Translations under genes and position numbers: made by a program
The notes under the pieces: model-generated
Databases searched by the model: none
What the model was told of the DNA's origin: nothing
The model's input: the letters and a program-made list of their open reading frames with translations, nothing else
Assembly: GCF_003096555.1 (NCBI RefSeq)
Contig: NZ_QEKM01000001.1
Span: forward strand, 186,001 to 250,000
Direction of reading: 5' to 3'
From: Simplicispira sp. 125
GTDB lineage: Bacteria; Pseudomonadota; Gammaproteobacteria; Burkholderiales; Burkholderiaceae_C
DNA length: 64,000 bases
Shown here: positions 55,339-63,737 of the stretch, one piece after another
Layout of the letters: the number at the start of each line of letters is the position of its first letter
Position numbering within the stretch: the stretch's first letter is position 1

Positions 55339-55998
55339 ATGCCTTTGACGATTTACGGCATTGCCGCATCCCGCGCCGTGCGCCCGCTGTGGGTCGCCGC
55401 CGAGCTGGGCCTGGCGTTTGACCTTGTAGAAACTCCTTACCAGGGCGGCGCCACGCGCACGCCCGCCTTTCTGGCGCTCAATCCCAATGGCCGCATTCCG
55501 GTGCTGGTGGACCACCGGCCCGAGGGCGAGGTCGTGGTGTGGGAAAGCATGGCCTGCGCCCTGTACCTGGCGCGGCACCATGGCAAGGGCGATGGCAGCG
55601 ACCTTGCACCGGCCACGCCGCGCGAAGACGCGCAGGCGCTGCGCTGGAGTTTCTGGTCGGTGACCGAAGTGGAAAAAGACGCCTTGACCGTGCTGATGCA
55701 CCGCGTGGCCATGCCGCCCGAGCAGCGCAAGAGCGACTTGGCCGAGGCCGCTGAAAAACGCCTGCGTGTGCCGCTGCGGGTGCTCGAGCAGCACCTGGCG
55801 CAGCAAAGCGCGCAGGGCCAGCCTTTTCTAGCGGCCGGTCGGTTTACCGTGGCCGACCTGTGCGTGGCCAGCGTGCTGGGCTGGGCGCGGCCTGCGCGCG
55901 CGTTGATGGATGCCTTTCCAGTCACCCGGGAGTGGCTGGCGCGCTGCCTGGAGCGACCCGCCCACCACGCCCTGCGGGCACAGGCACGCAAACACTGA
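55339..55998 (+). CDS. Glutathione S-transferase family protein
   Basis: 219 residues: a thioredoxin-like N-terminal domain (IAASRAVRPLWVAAELGL, NPNGRIPVLVD, VWESMACALYLARHH) and an all-helical C-terminal domain (FTVADLCVASVLGWAR). The putative catalytic Ser/Cys site is AASRAVR. A strong Shine-Dalgarno (AAAGGAG) is 13 bases before the start. Substrate unknown; related to maleylpyruvate isomerase/GST classes of betaproteobacteria. Confidence 0.88.
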   Translation: MPLTIYGIAASRAVRPLWVAAELGLAFDLVETPYQGGATRTPAFLALNPNGRIPVLVDHRPEGEVVVWESMACALYLARHHGKGDGSDLAPATPREDAQALRWSFWSVTEVEKDALTVLMHRVAMPPEQRKSDLAEAAEKRLRVPLRVLEQHLAQQSAQGQPFLAAGRFTVADLCVASVLGWARPARALMDAFPVTREWLARCLERPAHHALRAQARKH

Positions 55999-56165
55999 CA
56001 CTGGGGCCCAAAGGCCGGCCATCGAACCTGTGAATGGACCTGTTTGCGGTGGCGAAGGTCTTTACACAGACTTCACCTGCGTGCAGCCAGCACGACAAGA
56101 CGCCCCGGCACAATGCTTTCATGTGGTGTGCCCTACGGGTGTTTTTTGATTGTTCTTCCAAGGCC

Positions 56166-57575
56166 ATGAATTTTTCCTACCGTTATTTCCGTGAGCCGAT
56201 GGCTGCGGCCGGCCTGGCTGCCGTACTGGCCGTACTGGCGGGATGCGCGTCCACGGTGCCGCCTGGTACGGCGCTGCCCACGCCGCCTGTTCCCGCTGCG
56301 TGGTCCGCGTCCGACACCCGAACCGCACCCGCTGCTGCTGCCACCTCCCTGGCCCAGTGGTGGGAACGTTTTGGTGACCCGCAGATGACGGACCTGGTTG
56401 CGCAGGCATTGCAGGCCCATACCAGTGTGCGAAGCGCGCAGGCCGCCTTGCAGCAAGCGCGGGCGCAGGCGCAGGTGCAGCAGGCGGGCCTGCTGCCCAG
56501 CGTGAATGCTTCGGGCTCGGCGCAGCGCAGCCGCTCGGGGGGTAGCACGGGCAATAGTTTTCAGCTGGGTTTTGATGCAGCCTGGGAGCCTGATGTGTTT
56601 GGGCGCCAGCACGCGGGCGTCGATGCCAGCGAGGCCGACGCCCGTGCCGCGCAAGCCAGCCTGGAGCAGGTGCAGGTGTCGTTGGCGGCCGAAGTGGCCC
56701 TCAACTACATCACCCTGCGGGGCCAGCAAGAGCGGCTGTCCATTGCGCGGCGCAACCTGGCCAGCCAAAGTGAGACCCTGCAAATGACCGACTGGCGCGT
56801 GCAGGCCGGCTTGACCACATCGCTGGTGTCTGAGCAGGCCCGCGCCGCCGCAGAGCAGACTGCGGCGCAGATTCCGCAGCTCGAAGCCAGCCTGGCGCAA
56901 AGCCGCCACGCGCTGGCGGTGCTGACCGGCAGGGCGCCAGGCGCCCTCGATGCGCTGCTTGCCAGCCAGCGCCCCGTGCCCCAGCCATCCGACGATCTGG
57001 TGCTGGCTATTCCCGCGGAAACGCTGCGCCAGCGGCCGGATGTACGCCAGGCCGAAGAGCGCATCGCTGCTGCGCTGGCGCGTGTTGCGCAGGCGGATGC
57101 CGCGCGCTACCCCAGCTTTCGCATCAGTGGCTCTTTGGGCCTGCGGGCACTGACCTTGGGGGCAATGGGCGATGGCGCCTCTGTGGCCCAGGCCTTGTTG
57201 GCCGGTATTTCGGTGCCCCTGTTCGATGGAGGTGCCGCCCGCGCACAGGTGCGTGTGCAGGAGGCGGCGCTGGAGCAGGCCCGTGTGGGCTACGAAGCCA
57301 CGGTGTTGACCGCCCTCCAGGACGTGGAAGACGCGCTGGTCGCCCTGCGCGGCGAGCGCGCACGCCTGGTGCGCCTGCAGGCCGCCGCCGATGCGGCTGG
57401 CAATGCTGCGCTCCTGGCGCAGAACCGCTACGAAAGTGGTTTGATCGACTTCCAGGCGGTGCTGGACACCCAGCGCACCCTGCTCTCCACGCAGGACAGC
57501 GTGGCCACTTCCATCGCCAATGCGGGGGCCGGCCATGTGCGCCTGTACAAGGCGCTGGGGGGCGGCTGGCAGTGA
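56166..57575 (+). CDS. NodT-type outer membrane efflux lipoprotein (TolC-like)
   Basis: 469 residues. Lipoprotein signal with LAGC (Cys about residue 26). Two copies of the outer-membrane-factor repeat: HTSVRSAQAALQQARAQ...LNYITLRGQQERL and RPDVRQAEERIAAALARVAQ...FQAVLDTQRTLLSTQD. It forms the exit duct of a tripartite pump together with the next three genes. First gene of the MacAB-like operon. Confidence 0.92.
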   Translation: MNFSYRYFREPMAAAGLAAVLAVLAGCASTVPPGTALPTPPVPAAWSASDTRTAPAAAATSLAQWWERFGDPQMTDLVAQALQAHTSVRSAQAALQQARAQAQVQQAGLLPSVNASGSAQRSRSGGSTGNSFQLGFDAAWEPDVFGRQHAGVDASEADARAAQASLEQVQVSLAAEVALNYITLRGQQERLSIARRNLASQSETLQMTDWRVQAGLTTSLVSEQARAAAEQTAAQIPQLEASLAQSRHALAVLTGRAPGALDALLASQRPVPQPSDDLVLAIPAETLRQRPDVRQAEERIAAALARVAQADAARYPSFRISGSLGLRALTLGAMGDGASVAQALLAGISVPLFDGGAARAQVRVQEAALEQARVGYEATVLTALQDVEDALVALRGERARLVRLQAAADAAGNAALLAQNRYESGLIDFQAVLDTQRTLLSTQDSVATSIANAGAGHVRLYKALGGGWQ

Positions 57576-57636
57576 CTTTTCCTGCAATGCAGCGCAGCGT
57601 GCACGGGCTGTGCGTGACCTCTTTGATATTCATGCC

Positions 57637-58986
57637 ATGACCACATCCAACAAAAACACCGACAACCCTTCCAGCAGTGCCGTCGCCGATTTGCAGGCCT
57701 TGCTGGGCGACAAACTGGCGCGCCGCTGGTGGCAGCGCCCCGCGCTGTGGCTGGCACTGGTTTGCGCCGCACTGCTGGCCGGCGGGCTGTATTACTGGCA
57801 GGTGCAAAAGCGCAGCAAGGCGGCGCCGACCTATGTGACCGCAGAGGTGCGGCGTGGCAATCTCACCCTCACGGTGTCGGCCAACGGCACGCTGCAGCCC
57901 ACCCGCTCGGTGAACGTGGGTAGCGAGTTGTCGGGCACGGTGCGCAGCGTTCTGGTGGACGTGAATGACAAGATCAAAAAAGGCCAGGTCTTGGTGGAGC
58001 TGGACACGGCCAAGCTTTCGTCCCAGGTGCTGCGCTCGCGCGCCTCGCTCGCTTCGGCGCATGCCCGGCTGGCCCAATCGGGGGCGACGACGCGCGAGGC
58101 GCAGGCCAACCTGGCACGGCTGGAAGAAGTGGCCCGCTTGTCGGGCGGCAAGGTGCCATCGGCCGCCGAACTGGACACCGGCCGCGCCAATGTGGAGCGT
58201 GCGCGGGCCGACGAGACCAGCGCCCGTGCCAGCGTGGAGGACGCCAAGGCCGCACTGTCCACCGATGAGACCAACCTGTCCAAGGCGTCCATCCGTTCGC
58301 CCATCGATGGCGTGGTGCTCACGCGCACCGTGGACCCCGGCAACGCGGTGGCCGCCTCGCTGCAGGCCGTCACCTTGTTCACCGTGGCCGAAGACCTGGC
58401 CCAGCTGCAATTGCAGGTGAATGTGGACGAAGCCGATGTGGGCGCCGTGCGCGAAGGACAGAAGGCCAGTTTTACGGTCAGCGCCTACCCGTCCCGCAAG
58501 TACCCGGCCACCATCACCCGCGTGGCCTATGGTTCGACCAAGACCGACAACGTGGTCACCTACATTGCCTGGCTGCAGGTGGACAACTCCGACCTCAGCC
58601 TGCGCCCCGGTATGACGGCCGCCGCCACCATCACCTCGACCGAGCGCAACGATGTGCTCATGGTGCCCAACACGGCGCTGCGCTTTGTCCCCGTGTCTGC
58701 GGCCGGGGACGCCGCTGGGGCCCGTCCCGCCGCATCGTCTGGCGGCATCATGACGCAGTTGATGCCGCGCATGCCGCGCAGCGGTTCCCGCCGCCCGAGC
58801 GGCGGCGACAAGACCGATACGGCAGTGAAAACCCGCCAGATCTGGATACTCAAGGATGGATCGCCCGAGGCCGTGGATGTGACCACGGGCATCAGCGATG
58901 GCCGCATGACCGAAGTGGCCAGCGAACAGCTAGCGCCCGGCATGGCGGTCATTACGGACCAGCGCAGCGCGGGGGCGGCTCCATGA
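57637..58986 (+). CDS. macA: MacA-like periplasmic adaptor subunit
   Basis: 449 residues: one N-terminal membrane helix (about 37-57), then the biotinyl/lipoyl-like domain (ANGTLQPTRSVNVGSELSGT), a helical hairpin (about 125-215, rich in AxxxLxxA), and the barrel domain ending with GMTAAATITSTERNDVLMVPN. About 70 residues near the end (SRRPSGGDKTD) are a variable linker. MacA bridges MacB and the outer membrane factor. Its stop overlaps the ATPase start by ATGA. Confidence 0.92.
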   Translation: MTTSNKNTDNPSSSAVADLQALLGDKLARRWWQRPALWLALVCAALLAGGLYYWQVQKRSKAAPTYVTAEVRRGNLTLTVSANGTLQPTRSVNVGSELSGTVRSVLVDVNDKIKKGQVLVELDTAKLSSQVLRSRASLASAHARLAQSGATTREAQANLARLEEVARLSGGKVPSAAELDTGRANVERARADETSARASVEDAKAALSTDETNLSKASIRSPIDGVVLTRTVDPGNAVAASLQAVTLFTVAEDLAQLQLQVNVDEADVGAVREGQKASFTVSAYPSRKYPATITRVAYGSTKTDNVVTYIAWLQVDNSDLSLRPGMTAAATITSTERNDVLMVPNTALRFVPVSAAGDAAGARPAASSGGIMTQLMPRMPRSGSRRPSGGDKTDTAVKTRQIWILKDGSPEAVDVTTGISDGRMTEVASEQLAPGMAVITDQRSAGAAP

Positions 58987-59759
58987 GTGAGCCCGGCATC
59001 ACAACGCGCACCGCTGCTGGCGCGGCTGCGGATGTTCCCCTGATCCGCTTGCGGGGGGTGACCAAGGTGTACGGCGAAGGTACGCTGGCGTTTGCGGCCC
59101 TCAAGGGCGTGGACCTGGACATTGCGCGTGGCGACTTCGTGGCCATCATGGGGCCGAGTGGCTCGGGCAAGTCCACCGCCATGAACACGCTGGGCTGCCT
59201 GGACCGGCCCACTGCGGGCGAATACCTGTTTCAGGGCGTGCGCGTGGAGTCGCTTTCGCGCGACGAGCGGGCGCGCCTGCGGCGGCGCTATTTCGGTTTT
59301 GTGTTCCAGGGGTTCAACCTGCTGGCACGCACCTCGGCGCAGGAAAACGTCGAACTACCCCTGCTGTACCGCGGCGAGTCGGCCCGCGCCCGCCATGCTG
59401 CAGCGGCGCGCGCTCTCGATGCGGTGGGCCTCAAAGGCTGGGAGCACCATACGCCGGGCGAACTGTCGGGCGGGCAGCAACAGCGCGTGGCCATTGCCCG
59501 CGCCATCGTTACCGAACCGGCCGTGCTGCTGGCCGATGAGCCCACCGGCAACCTCGATACGCAGCGCAGCCACGAGATCATGGAACTGATCTGGAAGCTC
59601 AACGACGACCTGGGCATCACCGTGCTCATGGTGACCCACGAGACCGACATGGCGCAGTACGCCCGCCGCATCGTGCGCTTTGTCGATGGCGTGGTGGACA
59701 GCGACACCCTCAACCCGCACCCGGTAGACCTGCGCGCTGCGGCGCTGGAGGCGTCCTGA
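58983..59759 (+). CDS. MacB-like ABC transporter ATP-binding protein
   Basis: 258 residues with Walker A GPSGSGKSTAMN, Q-loop FVFQGFNLL, signature ELSGGQQQRVAIARAI, Walker B AVLLADEPTGNLD and H-loop VTHE. The sequence is of the MacB/LolD/FtsE type. In E. coli MacB the ATPase is fused to the permease; here they are separate, overlapping genes. Confidence 0.93.
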   Translation: MSEPGITTRTAAGAAADVPLIRLRGVTKVYGEGTLAFAALKGVDLDIARGDFVAIMGPSGSGKSTAMNTLGCLDRPTAGEYLFQGVRVESLSRDERARLRRRYFGFVFQGFNLLARTSAQENVELPLLYRGESARARHAAAARALDAVGLKGWEHHTPGELSGGQQQRVAIARAIVTEPAVLLADEPTGNLDTQRSHEIMELIWKLNDDLGITVLMVTHETDMAQYARRIVRFVDGVVDSDTLNPHPVDLRAAALEAS

Positions 59760-60961
59760 TGTTGTTCAACACCTTGCTGCTGGCGCTGCGCTCCATTCGG
59801 CGCAACCTGATGCGCTCGTTTCTGACCATTCTGGGCATCGTGATTGGTGTGAGCGCCGTTATCACCATGGTCACGCTGGGCAATGGCGCCACCATGGCCG
59901 TGCAGAACCAGATCTCCGGTCTGGGCACCAATTTGCTGCAGGTGCGGCCCGGCCAGCGCATGGGGCCGGGCAGTGGCGGGGCGCCCGCCTTCAAGGATGT
60001 GGATGCCGATGCCATTGCCCAGCAGATCGGTGGCGTTCGCGCCGTGGCGCCCGAGGGGCGTACCGGCGCCACCGTGGTCGCCGGTGGACGCAACTGGACG
60101 TCCAGCGTCATTGGCAGCACCAACGCCTGGCTGCAGACGGGCAACTGGGTGGTCAGCCAGGGCCGTGAGTTCACCGATGACGAGCTGCGTGCCGGGGCGG
60201 CCGTGTGCCTGATCGGCGCAACCGTGCAGCGCGAGCTGTTTGGCACAAGCGACGCCTTGGGCCAGCAAGTGCGTGTGAAGGCGTTTTCGTGCGAAGTGGT
60301 GGGCGTGCTCGGCTCCAAAGGGCAGGGCGCTTTTGGCAATGACCAGGACGACCTGGTGCTGGTGCCGCTCAAGACCTTGCAGCGCCGCGTGACCGGCAGC
60401 ACGCGGGTGCAGACCTTGCTGGTGTCCATGCAGGACGGCAGCGACCCCGACCGTGTGAAAGCCAGCCTGACCCAACTGCTGCGCGAGCGGCGCAAGCTGG
60501 CTGACGCAGACGAAGACAACTTCAACGTGCTTGACACCAAGCAACTGGCCGACACGCTCTCAGGTACCACCAAGGTCATGACCATGCTGCTGGGTGCCGT
60601 GGCAGCCGTGAGCCTGCTGGTGGGCGGCATCGGCATCATGAACATCATGCTGGTGAGCGTGACCGAGCGCACACGCGAGATCGGGCTGCGCCTGGCCATT
60701 GGCGCGCTGGAACGCGAGGTGCTGTTGCAATTCCTCATCGAGGCCGTTGTGCTGGCCGCGCTGGGCGGGCTGCTGGGCATTGTGCTGGCCACGGGGGCAT
60801 CGATCGTTCTATCGAAGGTCATGGGGGTGCCCTACCTGTTTAACCCGGGGGTGAATCTGCTGTCCTTCGTGTTCTCGGCGGGTATTGGCGTGCTGTTTGG
60901 TTACTTCCCGGCGCGGCGCGCGGCGCGCATGGACCCGATCGATGCCTTGCGGCATGAATGA
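59759..60961 (+). CDS. MacB-like ABC transporter permease
   Basis: 400 residues: one N-terminal helix (LRSIRRNLMRSFLTILGIVIGVSAVI), a large periplasmic MacB_PCD domain (about 45-270), then three helices of the FtsX domain and the C-terminal signature FGYFPARRAARMDPIDALRHE. It couples ATP hydrolysis to substrate release through MacA and the outer membrane duct. The C-terminus is complete even though transposase-derived sequence starts in its last codons. Confidence 0.92.
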   Translation: MLFNTLLLALRSIRRNLMRSFLTILGIVIGVSAVITMVTLGNGATMAVQNQISGLGTNLLQVRPGQRMGPGSGGAPAFKDVDADAIAQQIGGVRAVAPEGRTGATVVAGGRNWTSSVIGSTNAWLQTGNWVVSQGREFTDDELRAGAAVCLIGATVQRELFGTSDALGQQVRVKAFSCEVVGVLGSKGQGAFGNDQDDLVLVPLKTLQRRVTGSTRVQTLLVSMQDGSDPDRVKASLTQLLRERRKLADADEDNFNVLDTKQLADTLSGTTKVMTMLLGAVAAVSLLVGGIGIMNIMLVSVTERTREIGLRLAIGALEREVLLQFLIEAVVLAALGGLLGIVLATGASIVLSKVMGVPYLFNPGVNLLSFVFSAGIGVLFGYFPARRAARMDPIDALRHE

Positions 60962-61596
60962 AAAACCACCACAGCACCGGTCCGCCCGGGGGCGCGCAGA
61001 TTCAGGCGCAGTTGCAGGCCCTGCATTTGCGCGAAGACGAACCGGCCCAAGGCAAGAAGCGCGGGCGCGCCCGCAATGCCCCCAAGTTCGATCTGCGCAC
61101 CCAGCTCTTTCAGATGTGCGGTGTGGACCTCACCCGCATCGACGGCATCGACGTGACCACCGCGCTGGTGGTGGTCTCCGAGGTGGGCGCCGACATGTGC
61201 AAGTTCCCCAGCGACAAGCACTTCGCCTCCTGGCTGGGTTTGTGTCCGGGCACCAAGATCACCGGGGGCAAGGTCATGAGTGGCAAAACCAAGCGCTGCG
61301 CCAACCGCGCGGCCCAGGCGCTGCGGCTGGCGGCAGCGGCCCTGCGTTCGAGCCAGTCGGCGCTGGGTGCGTACTACCGTCGCATGTGCGCGCGCATGGA
61401 CAAACCCAAGGCCGTGACGGCCGCTGCCCACAAGCTGGCCCGACTGATCTACGCCATGCTCACCCACGGGCAGGAATACACCGACCGGGGGCAGGATTAC
61501 TTCGAGGAGCGCTACCGCCAGCGGGTCTTGCACAACCTCGCCCAAAAGGCCAAAGCCATGGGCATGCAGCTCGTGCCCTCCGACAACATCGCTTGA
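60958..61596 (+). pseudogene. IS110-family transposase, C-terminal remnant
   Basis: About 212 codons open, with only the C-terminal Transposase_20 domain: FQMCGVDLTRIDGIDVTTAL, FPSDKHFASWLGLCPGTK and a coiled end. The N-terminal DEDD (RuvC-like) half is missing, so it cannot be active. The first ATG overlaps the macB stop as ATGA, and no normal upstream IS end is present. An 8-bp inverted repeat (AAACACCA at 61597, TGGTGTTT at 61624) follows the stop and may be part of the old IS end. It is a different element from the IS to its right. Confidence 0.85.
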
Positions 61597-61651
61597 AAAC
61601 ACCATGAAAATCAATCAGTTATCTGGTGTTTCTTGAGAGACCCAGTGGTTG

Positions 61652-61837
61652 CTATTGAGATTCCAAACGACTGACTTCCCGGGCCGCTCGTTGCAAAAGC
61701 GTTTCGGCATCACGAAGCTCTCTGATTGCTCTGGAAATATTGGGTTCATTTGGTACGGTAGCCGAAGCCCGTTGCAATGCACGTAATGCATCCTCTACAG
61801 CGCTCAAAGCATCTTTTACTTTCCGTTTTGCTGACAC
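61652..61837 (-). CDS. Small cassette-encoded coiled-coil protein
   Basis: A 61-residue protein starting at GTG behind a strong AAGGAG five bases upstream. It is almost entirely helical with heptad-like Leu/Ala/Val spacing (ALSAVEDALRALQRA, AIRELRDAETLLQRAAREV). It starts about 30 bases inside an integron cassette (after the attC half GTTAGTC), the normal layout for a cassette gene. I do not recognise a family. Its own downstream attC is not seen; the array ends here at the IS110 remnant. Confidence 0.6.
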   Translation of the reverse strand: MSAKRKVKDALSAVEDALRALQRASATVPNEPNISRAIRELRDAETLLQRAAREVSRLESQ

Positions 61838-61862
61838 GTTGGCTCCTTTTTTGAGGCTTCTG

Positions 61863-61908
61863 GACTAACGGTTAAGGTAAGCGGCCAGCTTTAGCTGGTC
61901 CGCTTGAG
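61863..61908 (-). other. Integron attC site 1, part on the right of its cassette gene (split by IS)
   Basis: On the minus strand: L'' CTCAAGCGG, inner stem ACCAGC-TAAA-GCTGG, L' CCGCTTACC, spacer, R' GTTAGTC. The remaining R'' (CTCTAAC-ACTTCG) is at 63380-63392 beyond the IS. Joined, R''-spacer-L'' reads CTAACACTTCG + CTCAAGCGG, close to class 1 cassette attC sites (CTAACAATTCGTTCAAGC), including the extrahelical C. Total length would be 59 bases. Confidence 0.82.
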
Positions 61909-62001
61909 TGATGGGATGGACTCCCCCGTCTTTTTGCGCAACATTTGCGTCCTGGTTTTCATTGGCGTGGAGATCAGGTTGTTCAACGTAAGGAGTCCGA
62001 C

Positions 62002-63087
62002 ATGAATGCTACTACCGTTGCCGTCGATCTTGCAAAGTCCGTGTTTCAACTCGCCGTGGCCGATGATCAATGGCGCGTGGTTGAAACCCATCGCCTCACC
62101 CGCACCCAGTTTGAGCGCTGGTTTGTCAACCGTGACGTTTCCCTGGTCATCATGGAAGCCTGTGGCTCAGCCCACCACTGGGGACGCTGGCTCAACGGCC
62201 TGGGCATCGAGGTGCGCTTGCTACCCGCCCAGTACATCCGTGCCTACGTCAAGCGCAACAAGACCGATGCTGCCGATGCGGCAGCGCTGCTGGAAGCCGC
62301 CCGTGCTTCCGACATGCGCCCGGTGCGCATCAAGTCGGTGGAACAACAGGCCTTGCAGGGTATGCACCGCATCCGCAGCCTTTGGATGGGTACCCGCACC
62401 TCGCGCATCAATGCCCTTCGTGGGTTCTGCCGTGAGTTTGGCATTGCCATCCCAGTGGGAGCACGCACCGGCATTGAAGCAATCAGCCGTGTGCTGGCCG
62501 ACCCCAACACGGCCGTGCCGGACTTGATTCGCGGCACCGCCAAGTTGTTGATTGAGGAGATTCGTCTTTTGGAAGCACGCATTGCCCAACTGGAGCGCGA
62601 GTTGGCTGCGCTGGCCAGGCTCAGCCCGGCCTGCACTACGCTGCTGTCGATTCCCGGTATTGGCCTGCTGACCGCGACTGCGATGGTGGCAGCTACATCC
62701 GGTGATGTGAGCCACTTCAAGGATGCTAGGCATTTCTCCAGCTGGTTTGGGCTGACACCGAAAGAGTACAGCTCGGGTAATTCCCGCTACCTGGGGCACA
62801 TCTCCAAGAAAGGGGACCGCTACTTGCGTATGTTGCTCACGCATGGCGCCAGGAGCGTGCTGCGCGCCTCCAAGGTGGCGGATAACGCGGGGCGCGAGGT
62901 CTGTGGGGTGCGCCGCTGGGCACTGGATGTGCAAGCCCGCAGCAATCACAACAAGGCGGCGTGCGCGCTGGCGAACAAACTGGCGCGGATTTGTTATGCC
63001 ACGCTGCGCGACAAGGTGGCGTTTGATGAACCTACCGTGCGCCTAGGCAAGAAGATCAGCAGGGAGAGTTTTGCGATGCCCGCTTGA
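62002..63087 (+). CDS. IS110-family (IS1111 group) transposase
   Basis: 361 residues. N-terminal DEDD RuvC-like domain: Asp9 in TTVAVDLAKSVFQ, Glu52 in VIMEACGSAHHWG, Asp89 and Asp92 in NKTDAADAAAL. C-terminal Transposase_20 domain with SIPGIGLLTATAMVA, SSWFGLTPKEYSSGNS (candidate catalytic Ser) and GDRYLRMLLTHGARS. Start at the ATG after AAGGAG (TAAGGAGTCCGACATG). It appears intact and should work with a bridge RNA. Confidence 0.95.
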   Translation: MNATTVAVDLAKSVFQLAVADDQWRVVETHRLTRTQFERWFVNRDVSLVIMEACGSAHHWGRWLNGLGIEVRLLPAQYIRAYVKRNKTDAADAAALLEAARASDMRPVRIKSVEQQALQGMHRIRSLWMGTRTSRINALRGFCREFGIAIPVGARTGIEAISRVLADPNTAVPDLIRGTAKLLIEEIRLLEARIAQLERELAALARLSPACTTLLSIPGIGLLTATAMVAATSGDVSHFKDARHFSSWFGLTPKEYSSGNSRYLGHISKKGDRYLRMLLTHGARSVLRASKVADNAGREVCGVRRWALDVQARSNHNKAACALANKLARICYATLRDKVAFDEPTVRLGKKISRESFAMPA

Positions 63088-63379
63088 ATGCCAACATCCA
63101 AAACAGCCGTTATCGAGAAGAAACTGAACACCCATCCACGCTTGTGACGAGATTGATCGACCATCATGGCCAATAGGGTTCACCCCACACCGATAGACGC
63201 CGATAACTCTTCCGGCAGCTTGCCTGCCGTTCGTAGCGACTGGCGCATTGGTGACGCAGATTCCATGTCGGCACGGGACAAATACGATCCCATTTTAGAT
63301 GCCGGATATACGACTGCAGGCGCTTCCCCAACAACCAAAATATCGATCAGTTTCTTGAACTTGTGGGGGAGTCCATATA
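63088..63379 (+). ncRNA. Candidate bridge RNA region in the IS 3' end
   Basis: About 290 non-coding bases lie between the transposase stop and the IS right end, far more than needed for an end. In the IS1111 group the bridge RNA that selects target and donor DNA is encoded in this place. The only open frame here (from 63166) ends 11 bases past the IS end and has no family resemblance, so I treat the region as RNA. Exact RNA ends and loops cannot be set by eye. Confidence 0.5.
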
Positions 63380-63392
63380 CGAAGTGTTAGAG
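63380..63392 (-). other. attC site 1, R'' part left of its cassette stop codon
   Basis: On the minus strand CTCTAAC-ACTTCG begins four bases after the stop codon of the repeat-protein gene, as usual for a cassette attC. The IS then interrupts the site; the remainder is at 61863-61908. Confidence 0.78.
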
Positions 63393-63396
63393 CGGT

Positions 63397-63714
63397 TCAC
63401 CAAAGGCGTAACACCAGTTTTCCTGCAATAACCAAAATTGGGTGCCCGCTCGTGTCATAGGTGTTAGATGTACTAGCGCTAACCTTGGGTTTTGCTTTGC
63501 TGCCATCTATCACCCAAGTGTTTGATGAGCTTGCTCCAGTTTTGGGCTTCAATTCCTTTCCGTCCCATACCCATGTGTTTGATGACGAAGCACCAGTTTT
63601 AGGCTTGATTTCGTTTCCAGAAAGAAGCCAAGTATTTGAGGAAGATGCTCCGACCTTAGGCTTGAGTTCAGTGCCGTTGCAGACCCAATTGCTTGGGAGA
63701 TCAATTTTTGGCAT
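63397..63714 (-). CDS. Cassette-encoded protein of four 19-residue tandem repeats
   Basis: A 105-residue protein. After MPKIDLPSN come four repeats of 19 residues starting at Trp10, Trp29, Trp48 and Trp67 with pattern W-x-x-x-G-x-x-x-K-P-K-x-x-A-S-(S/T)-S-N-T, then YDTSGHPILVIAGKLVLRLW. Each repeat likely forms a beta-hairpin unit. No signal peptide. Shine-Dalgarno GAAGGA precedes the ATG. The gene lies between two attC sites and has clearly lower GC than the chromosomal genes, so it is a captured gene cassette. Function unknown. Confidence 0.78.
   Translation of the reverse strand: MPKIDLPSNWVCNGTELKPKVGASSSNTWLLSGNEIKPKTGASSSNTWVWDGKELKPKTGASSSNTWVIDGSKAKPKVSASTSNTYDTSGHPILVIAGKLVLRLW
63460..63687 (-). 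repeat. Four 57-bp in-frame tandem repeats in the cassette gene
   Basis: Each 57-bp unit encodes one 19-residue repeat. Units 2 and 3 are most alike; unit 4 has drifted (KPKVSASTSNT). Confidence 0.75.
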
Positions 63715-63737
63715 TTAATAATCCTTCACTTGTAGTG

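Larger units (their letters stand above)
61909..63379 (+). mobile_element. IS1111-type (IS110 family) insertion sequence in an attC site, complete copy
   Basis: About 1471 bp. Sub-terminal inverted repeats: ATGGACTCCCCC at 61916-61927 and GGGGGAGTCCAT at 63365-63376, leaving 7 bases outside on the left and 3 on the right, which is the layout of the IS1111 group. No target duplication. Encodes one transposase with a 93-base leader and a ~290-base 3' non-coding region. Placing the ends at 7/3 bases restores a canonical attC, a strong independent check. A second copy begins at 63785 in the same orientation and same attC position. It belongs with the IS1111-attC elements that target cassette recombination sites. 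Confidence 0.85.

Noticed and set aside
61879..61905. Hairpin left of the IS taken as a terminator or as the IS end
   Set aside because: Its arms and surroundings fit attC L boxes, and the IS inverted repeat lies outside it. The second copy has a different inner stem, so it is not part of the IS.
63166..63390. 74-codon frame in the 3' part of the IS
   Set aside because: It runs out of the IS into the attC site and has no family features; the region fits better as a non-coding RNA locus.
63460..63687. Regular repeats that could suggest a CRISPR array
   Set aside because: The repeats are contiguous, in frame and encode a repeated peptide; there are no spacers.
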